From Candidatus Thioglobus autotrophicus (GTDB taxonomy: Bacteria; Pseudomonadota; Gammaproteobacteria; PS1; Pseudothioglobaceae), in assembly GCF_001293165.1 (NCBI RefSeq), contig NZ_CP010552.1:992001-1056000 (forward strand): a stretch of 64,000 bases of DNA, in the 5' to 3' direction. The notes under the pieces are model-generated. The model was given only the letters and a program-made list of their open reading frames with translations. It did no database searches and was not told the origin of the DNA. The position numbers and the translations under genes were made by a program. This document shows, in pieces, positions 59,015 through 64,000 of the stretch (the first letter of the stretch is position 1; the number at the start of each line of letters is the position of its first letter).

Positions 59015-59803
59015 TTAGTTATTACTTAGCTTAATTACACCAATCTCAGAGGTTTTCTTCCAGGCATGCCCATAAATTACTTCATAAGTAGCAGGTAGTT
59101 TTCCATCTTGACGGTAAGATTCATACATCTCAACCATGAGCTTGAATTTATCTTTTCCCATGAGTGCTTTTGAGCGCGCGTTGACACTTTGTGCACCGAT
59201 GGCCTTAAGGTCTCTGAGTAAATCCGTAACTGTTTGATAGGTAAGGGTGAGAGTTTCCATTTCCATCACTGGTGATTGAAAACCGGCACCAAGCATTTGA
59301 TCGCCAATGTCATGCATGTCGGTGAATGTATTGACGTGGGTTTCGTTGTCCACCACTGACCAGCTCTTTTTAAGCTCTTTAAGGGTATCGGGGCCAAAGG
59401 TAGAAAAGAGGATTAATCCGTCATTTTTAAGCACTCTATGGATCTCTGAGAATAACTGATTCAGATCAGGACACCACTGCATCATTAAACTTGAAACAAC
59501 GATATCAACACTATTATCTGCCAAAGGTAGATGACTAGCATTAGCGCAAATTTTGTGGCTTGCTGGGTTATGCTTAAGAGAGTTTTGGGCAAAATCTAGG
59601 CAGATAACCTGCGAGCCCACAAAACGCTTTTCAAGCTGCTGAGACAGTAGCCCTGTACCAGCACCTAAATCAAGAATAACATCAGACTTGGTGGTAATGA
59701 CATCAAGTTTTTTACTGAGTCGAGTGGCGATTTCTTTTTGCAAAAATGCATGATCCTCATAATCATTTGAAGCTTTGTTAAAGGCCGCTCTTACTTGAGA
59801 CAC
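59015..59803 (-). CDS. bioC: Malonyl-[acyl-carrier protein] O-methyltransferase
   Basis: The 262-residue class I SAM methyltransferase has VILDLGAGTGLLSQQLEKRF for SAM binding, VSSLMMQWCPDLNQLFSEIHRVLK, and FSTFGPDTLKELKKSW, characteristic of BioC, which methylates malonyl-ACP to start pimelate synthesis for biotin. The other biotin genes are not adjacent, which weakens the assignment slightly. Its start overlaps the znuA end by 13 bp. Confidence 0.88.
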   Translation of the reverse strand: MSQVRAAFNKASNDYEDHAFLQKEIATRLSKKLDVITTKSDVILDLGAGTGLLSQQLEKRFVGSQVICLDFAQNSLKHNPASHKICANASHLPLADNSVDIVVSSLMMQWCPDLNQLFSEIHRVLKNDGLILFSTFGPDTLKELKKSWSVVDNETHVNTFTDMHDIGDQMLGAGFQSPVMEMETLTLTYQTVTDLLRDLKAIGAQSVNARSKALMGKDKFKLMVEMYESYRQDGKLPATYEVIYGHAWKKTSEIGVIKLSNN

Positions 59804-60654
59804 TGCACAGCCTTATGAGTGATATCTTGTATGAGTTTTAAATAATGATTAGCACCCGGTTTAATATCAAAGCCGATAATATCAATATCTGCTGTTTTAA
59901 TTTTTAATCCTTCGGTTAAGGTGTTAATGCGCTTATCTGAGGCTTCACTCGTGAAGAGCAAGCAAGTAACTTTCTCATCTTTGATGATTTGTTTGGCTTT
60001 TAGGATTTTAAAAATACTCAAGTTTTCACCATGTTGACGACTTACGCTGCCAACACTCTTAAGCTTATAATTTTCAATAAAATGCTCAAATGCATTATTA
60101 TAAGTCATTAGTGGCTGGTTGGTATAGTTTGATAATTGTTGTTGAGTAGTATCTTGAAGTTCATCTAGCTTAAGTTTAAGTGTGTCTAAATTGGCAAGAT
60201 AAATAGCTTTGTTTTTTGGATCAATTTTTATAAGCCTTTGACTGAGTGCTTGAGTAAAACCCTGCATATCTTCTATATTTAACCAACTATGATGATTAAC
60301 TGAGCCGGCATGTTCATGCTCATGTTCATGTTCGTTACCTTGCTCGACTTCATTTTGATCAACCGTTAGTACTTTATCTGCTTGAATATTACGAATAGAT
60401 TTGGCTAAGCCTTCTTCAAAATCAGGATGAACAATCACTACTAAATCAGCTTTTTCAAGTAAAGATATTTGTGATGGCTTTAGATGTGCATGGTGCGCTG
60501 ATTGATTGCCACTCAGTAGTAATGTTGGCGTGCTAACACCTTGGGTAAGAGTACTTACAATTGAATGAATGGGTTTAATGCTCACCACAATGTTTGGATT
60601 AGCAAATGTATTGGTGGCTAGTAGCAGAGTGAGGAAAAATAGGTGAAATTTCAT
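59791..60654 (-). CDS. znuA: Periplasmic zinc-binding protein, ZnuA-like
   Basis: From ATG 60654 the precursor has 287 residues with a signal peptide (MKFHLFFLTLLLATNTFA). It is a cluster A-I metal-binding protein with the first His in NQSAHHAHLKPS, a His/Glu-rich loop (NEHEHEHEHAG) before VNHHSWLN, and the late His and Asp ligands near SVSRQHGENLS and FTSEASDK. This pattern is typical of ZnuA. No permease or ATPase gene is adjacent. The open extension to 60693 lacks a signal-peptide look and is rejected. It lies between cmoB and bioC. Confidence 0.88.
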   Translation of the reverse strand: MKFHLFFLTLLLATNTFANPNIVVSIKPIHSIVSTLTQGVSTPTLLLSGNQSAHHAHLKPSQISLLEKADLVVIVHPDFEEGLAKSIRNIQADKVLTVDQNEVEQGNEHEHEHEHAGSVNHHSWLNIEDMQGFTQALSQRLIKIDPKNKAIYLANLDTLKLKLDELQDTTQQQLSNYTNQPLMTYNNAFEHFIENYKLKSVGSVSRQHGENLSIFKILKAKQIIKDEKVTCLLFTSEASDKRINTLTEGLKIKTADIDIIGFDIKPGANHYLKLIQDITHKAVQCLK

Positions 60655-60667
60655 GTTGGTGATTATA

Positions 60668-61621
60668 CTATTTTTGGCAAATAAAGACAGCACGCTTAGG
60701 TGCAGGCAAACCTTCGATGGTTAAATTGTCATCATTTGGATCGAGAAAGTCTTTGATAGATTGGGTGTTATCCCCAATCCAATGGGTGGCGCGCTGTTCT
60801 GCTGGCGTGGTTTTGGTGACATCGACTAGTTTAATATTTTTAAAACCAGCTGTTTGTAGCCAGCTGTGCAGTGTGTCAGTAGAAGGCAGGCACCAAACAT
60901 TACGCATACGCGCATAACGATCTTCTGGAATGATTTGATCGCCATGCTGTTTGTCAATAATTAAGGTTTCTAAAATAAGCTCACCTTCATCAGCCATAAC
61001 ATTCATCAGTTGCTGAAGATGCAAGTTATGGTCTTTTTGGTGATACAAAACACCCATGGAAAAAACACTATCAAACAAAGGCTGCTCAGGCATTTGTTCA
61101 AGTTTTAAAGGTAGAACATAAGCTTTTGGCGGCTGGTTTATGAGTGCACGAATGGCTTGAAATTGATAGTTAAAAAGTAGAAAAGGCTCAATTCCGAGCG
61201 CTATTTCAGCGCCTTGCATGGCCATGAGATAGGTGAAATAACCATTGCCAGAGCCAACATCTAACACTATTTTTCCTTGTAAGGGCTTGACATGGTCTTT
61301 GAGTCGATCCCATTTCATATCCCCACGCCATTCACTTTCCAGCTTTAATTCTCCAATTTGATAAGGACCTTTGCGCCAAGGCATGAGCTGTTTTAAAGAT
61401 TGTGCTAGCGCCTGGTCGTTAGTATGGGTATCGATCGCAATATAAGGATGTTTAAAGCTCAGCACTCCTGACTGAGTCTTTTGGATATTGGTAATAGCAC
61501 CTTCCCACTTAGGGATGTTGCCATTATTAACGGCAAAAGCCTGCTTCGACAACTCAACTAATTGATTACAAATAGCAGATAGGCGCGTCATATTACAATG
61601 TTTTTTAAAATCGTTAATCAT
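60668..61621 (-). CDS. cmoB: tRNA U34 carboxymethyltransferase CmoB
   Basis: The 317-residue protein has the CmoB-specific LMPWRKGPYQIGELKLESEWRGDMKWDRL-type region, the SAM site VLDVGSGNGYFTYLMAM, and VFSMGVLYHQKDHNLHLQQL. It transfers a carboxymethyl group from carboxy-SAM to hydroxyuridine 34 of tRNA. The partner CmoA is not in the window. It is the first gene of a cmoB-znuA-bioC run. Confidence 0.94.
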   Translation of the reverse strand: MINDFKKHCNMTRLSAICNQLVELSKQAFAVNNGNIPKWEGAITNIQKTQSGVLSFKHPYIAIDTHTNDQALAQSLKQLMPWRKGPYQIGELKLESEWRGDMKWDRLKDHVKPLQGKIVLDVGSGNGYFTYLMAMQGAEIALGIEPFLLFNYQFQAIRALINQPPKAYVLPLKLEQMPEQPLFDSVFSMGVLYHQKDHNLHLQQLMNVMADEGELILETLIIDKQHGDQIIPEDRYARMRNVWCLPSTDTLHSWLQTAGFKNIKLVDVTKTTPAEQRATHWIGDNTQSIKDFLDPNDDNLTIEGLPAPKRAVFICQK

Positions 61622-61687
61622 ACAAAACCAAGGTGATATAAAATATAGTCAAGAAGAGGAATTTTAAATTATTTGGAGATTAAGGAT

Positions 61688-62071
61688 ATGATGAATAAAA
61701 CATTAACTTTTGCAGCAGCAATTACTTTAACAACCGCGCTAATTGCTGGTGGTGATGATCGTGATATGGGCCCAGTTGAATCATTTGATTCAATGCAGCC
61801 TGTTGCTGAAAAAACTGTGATTACTGAACAAACACCAGGATCAATGAAATTAAGCAAAGTGATTGGTCAAACGCCATCAGGTTTTGCAGTGACTCAAGGT
61901 GCGCATGCAGCTTGTCAAGTAACATTAGACTTATCAGCTGACAATATTGCTAGATTTGAAGATGCACTAGCTGGCGGCTTCTTGTTTAACACCGGACCAA
62001 TTGATGCTATGGGTACGTTATTTTCACCTGAGCGTTGGGCAGATTATTTTGCTTGTGTAAAAGGTCAGTAA
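61688..62071 (+). CDS. Hypothetical secreted protein
   Basis: I do not recognise this family. The 127-residue protein has a probable signal peptide (MMNKTLTFAAAITLTTALIA) and a mature part of about 105 residues, acidic near its start (GGDDRDMGPVE), with two cysteines (in HAACQVTLD and FACVKGQ) that could form one disulfide. There are no transmembrane or haem motifs. An AAGGA site precedes ATG 61688 (or 61691), and TATAAA sequence lies about 50 bp upstream. It has its own strong terminator and is flanked by divergent cmoB and convergent frr, so it is monocistronic. Confidence 0.7.
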   Translation: MMNKTLTFAAAITLTTALIAGGDDRDMGPVESFDSMQPVAEKTVITEQTPGSMKLSKVIGQTPSGFAVTQGAHAACQVTLDLSADNIARFEDALAGGFLFNTGPIDAMGTLFSPERWADYFACVKGQ

Positions 62072-62092
62072 GCGTTATTCTTGAATACCAAT

Positions 62093-62120
62093 AAAAAGGC
62101 CTGCAATTGCAGGCCTTTTT
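62093..62120. terminator. Bidirectional terminator between the hypothetical gene and frr
   Basis: Perfect 14 bp arms (62093-62106 and 62107-62120) with the core GGCCTGCA/TGCAGGCC and flanking A and T tracts serve both converging transcripts. Confidence 0.92.
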
Positions 62121-62137
62121 TATGTCTAAAGAAAAGT

Positions 62138-62695
62138 TTAAATTTCTAGCAGTGAATTTTCTTTCTCGGTTAATTTAGCTTCCACTTCTTTAACACTAGC
62201 ATCTGTTATTTTTTGGACATTTTCTTCTGCTTTTCTTGCCTCGTCTTCTGAGATTTCTTTTTCTTTTAATAAATCTTTAAAGTCGCCATTGGCATCACGG
62301 CGAATATTGCGAATGGCAATTTTGGCATGTTCTGCTTCGTCTCTAACGACTTTAACTAAATCACGTCGACGCTCTTCGGTGAGTGGTGGTAGCGGGATGC
62401 GAATCACTTGGCCCATGGTTTGAGGATTAAGGCCAAGATCTGAAGTCATAATGGCTTTTTCCACAGCGGCTGACATGTCTTTTTCCCAAACAGATACCTT
62501 AAGCGTGCGGGAATCTTCAGCAACAATATTACCCACTTGAGACAGAGGCACCATTGAGCCGTAATATTCTACTTGAACCTGTTCTAGTAAAGAAGGGTGT
62601 GCACGGCCGGCACGAATTTTTCCAAAATTTGTTTCGAGAGAGTCAACACTCTTGCCCATGCGCTCTTTGGCGTCTTGTTGAATTTCAGCTAGCAT
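62138..62695 (-). CDS. frr: Ribosome recycling factor
   Basis: The 185-residue protein has [20 protein letters not shown] near the N-terminus and [18 protein letters not shown], both hallmarks of RRF, which splits post-termination ribosomes with EF-G. It starts 2 bp after pyrH. rpsB and tsf, the usual upstream partners, are not next to pyrH here because uvrA lies there in the opposite direction. Confidence 0.98.
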   Translation of the reverse strand: MLAEIQQDAKERMGKSVDSLETNFGKIRAGRAHPSLLEQVQVEYYGSMVPLSQVGNIVAEDSRTLKVSVWEKDMSAAVEKAIMTSDLGLNPQTMGQVIRIPLPPLTEERRRDLVKVVRDEAEHAKIAIRNIRRDANGDFKDLLKEKEISEDEARKAEENVQKITDASVKEVEAKLTEKENSLLEI

Positions 62696-62697
62696 AT

Positions 62698-63411
62698 TTA
62701 ATTCCTTACAATGGTTCCTAGGGCTTCACCCTTGAGAATGTTAGACAAAGTGTTGGTGTCTTCAAGCATACTAAAGACACAAATTTCGATATCATGTTCA
62801 CGACACATGGCAAAAGCTGACGTGTCCATAATTTGTAAATTTTTGCTAATGGCTTCATCAAAACTCAAAGTATCGTAGCGAGTTGCACTTGGATCTTTCA
62901 TTGGGTCAGCGGTATAAACACCATCAACTTTAGTGGCTTTAAATACTGCCTGCGCACCAATCTCAATAGCTCTGAGTGTGGCACCGGTGTCTGTAGTAAA
63001 GCATGGTGCACCAGTTCCAGCAGAGAAAATAACCACTTTACCCTCGCCAAGTGCTTGCTTGGCTTTGTTGTGGTCTACAGGTTCACAAACACCACCACCA
63101 ATTGGAAAGCCAGACATAACTAATACGTCAACGTTATTTTTGCGACAAGAATCTGAAATAGCGAGTGCATTCATCACTGTAGCGAGCATACCCATATGAT
63201 CACCTGTAACTCGGTTCATGCCGGCCTCTGCCAACGCTGCACCACGGAAGATATTGCCACCACCAACAACAATACCCACCTCTACACCTTGATCTTGGAC
63301 AGATTTAATAATGCCAACAACTTTATCTAATGTGGCTGGATCAACTGTGTTTTCTGAGCTAGCTAGCGCTTCTCCACTCAATTTTAATAAGATGCGTTTA
63401 TATTTGCTCAT
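62698..63411 (-). CDS. pyrH: Uridylate kinase
   Basis: The 237-residue amino acid kinase-fold UMP kinase has [49 protein letters not shown] and [18 protein letters not shown]. It makes UDP and is essential. It forms an operon with frr and is divergent from uvrA with about 98 bp between starts. Confidence 0.98.
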   Translation of the reverse strand: MSKYKRILLKLSGEALASSENTVDPATLDKVVGIIKSVQDQGVEVGIVVGGGNIFRGAALAEAGMNRVTGDHMGMLATVMNALAISDSCRKNNVDVLVMSGFPIGGGVCEPVDHNKAKQALGEGKVVIFSAGTGAPCFTTDTGATLRAIEIGAQAVFKATKVDGVYTADPMKDPSATRYDTLSFDEAISKNLQIMDTSAFAMCREHDIEICVFSMLEDTNTLSNILKGEALGTIVRN

Positions 63412-63470
63412 GCTTGGTTAAATATTAATAATAGTCATTAGAATAGGGTGATTTTACCTATCTTACTCAT

Positions 63471-63476
63471 TATAAT
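63471..63476 (+). promoter_or_regulatory. -10 box upstream of uvrA
   Basis: A perfect TATAAT lies 33 bp before the uvrA ATG. No good -35 and no LexA-type CTGT-N8-ACAG box was seen in the 98 bp intergenic region. Confidence 0.4.
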
Positions 63477-63509
63477 GAACCCTTTGTCCGACATAATTTA
63501 AGCCCTAAT

Positions 63510-64000
63510 ATGGATCAGATTAGCATACGCGGCGCTCGCGTTCACAATTTAAAGAATATTGATATCAACATACCGAGAAATAAGCTGGTGGTGATTACCG
63601 GTTTGTCAGGCTCAGGTAAATCCTCATTAGCTTTTGATACGATTTATGCAGAAGGACAAAGGCGTTATGTTGAGTCTTTGTCGGCCTATGCGAGGCAGTT
63701 TTTGTCGCTAATGGAAAAGCCAGATGTGGACCACATTGAAGGCCTGTCTCCGGCAATTTCTATTGAGCAAAAAGCCACATCTCATAATCCTCGTTCGACC
63801 GTTGGCACAATTACTGAGATTTATGATTATTTAAGATTGTTGTTTGCACGAGCCGGCATTCCAAAATGTCCTGAGCACGAGATTGATTTAGAGTCGCAAA
63901 CAATCTCTCAAATGGTTGATAGCATTATCACACTGCCTGAGGGTGAAAAGATTATGCTACTGGCGCCTATTGTGCAAAATCGTAAGGGTAGTCATAAAAA
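63510..64000 (+). CDS. uvrA: Excinuclease ABC subunit A, N-terminal part (3' truncated by window edge)
   Basis: The frame opens at ATG 63510 with [19 protein letters not shown] and runs to the window edge (about 163 residues). Walker A is [10 protein letters not shown] (residues 31-40), followed by [25 protein letters not shown] and [11 protein letters not shown], both diagnostic of UvrA. UvrA is the damage-sensing ATPase of nucleotide excision repair. It is divergent from pyrH. Confidence 0.97.
   Translation, partial: MDQISIRGARVHNLKNIDINIPRNKLVVITGLSGSGKSSLAFDTIYAEGQRRYVESLSAYARQFLSLMEKPDVDHIEGLSPAISIEQKATSHNPRSTVGTITEIYDYLRLLFARAGIPKCPEHEIDLESQTISQMVDSIITLPEGEKIMLLAPIVQNRKGSHK

Noticed and set aside
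60655-60693. Longer start for znuA
   Set aside because: The extension breaks the clean signal peptide that begins at ATG 60654.
63412-63509. LexA box in front of uvrA
   Set aside because: No CTGT-N8-ACAG pattern is present in the intergenic region.

Overview
This 64 kb window is an ordinary, densely packed chromosomal segment of a moderately AT-rich gammaproteobacterium. Several things point to a sulfur-oxidising lineage of the SUP05 / Thioglobus / bivalve thiotrophic-symbiont type: a tusA-dsrE2 pair, a TauE/SafE-type exporter, a DUF302 protein, four small c-type cytochromes (c5, c4, c553-like and a lipoprotein), a 14-gene Nuo complex with separate nuoC and nuoD, and compact operons of low-GC housekeeping genes. 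The taxonomic call is inference from gene content; no rRNA is present. I see no insertion sequence, prophage, CRISPR array, tRNA or rRNA gene.

Layout. 1-880: end of rplQ, rpsU, yqeY. 880-1390: a gene-free stretch with a possible small-RNA unit. 1391-2886: DUF3530-type hydrolase overlapping a TauE/SafE permease. 2903-9343: msrB-mpl-ubiX (minus), cca (plus), then an AddB-like nuclease and engB (minus). 9426-10443: two cytochromes c. 10552-17352: a proteostasis run, tig-clpP-clpX-hflX-lon. 17484-19458: rsmB and a DsbC-like protein (minus). 19541-21286: pepA, ppnP. 21283-25245 (minus): MBL hydrolase, DUF302 protein, then a four-gene unit of two DUF1538 membrane proteins, a PII-like protein and a CBS protein. 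25287-31255: a pabC-mltG fusion gene, tmk, holB, hemL, a LOG-family gene and a HAD phosphatase. 31327-32101 (minus): tusA-dsrE2. 32210-39851: M48 protease, rpiA, rdgB, hemW, a cytochrome lipoprotein, argB, a PyrK-like flavoprotein, yggS, a short asparaginase-like gene and cytochrome c5. 39906-43813: yhdP-like and tldD. 43907-58213: nuoA-N. 58502-64000: RRM protein, VF530 protein, bioC/znuA/cmoB (minus), an unknown secreted protein, frr/pyrH (minus) and the start of uvrA.

How the parts work together. The electron-transport genes (Nuo, cytochromes) and sulfur-handling genes (TusA, DsrE2, TauE) fit respiratory chemolithotrophy. The most system-like cluster is DUF1538-DUF1538-PII-like-CBS at 22996-25245. 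It reads as a two-subunit membrane transporter with two cytoplasmic, probably nucleotide-sensing, regulators translated from overlapping or adjacent reading frames.

Other points worth attention are: an in-frame PabC-MltG fusion that would place a cytosolic folate enzyme and a periplasmic murein transglycosylase on one chain; a CCA-adding enzyme that has lost the HD phosphohydrolase motifs and carries Glu for one catalytic Asp; a register-perfect, about 100 bp imperfect palindrome between nuoD and nuoE; and several genes whose TATAAT box lies 6-8 nt before the start codon, suggesting leaderless mRNAs.
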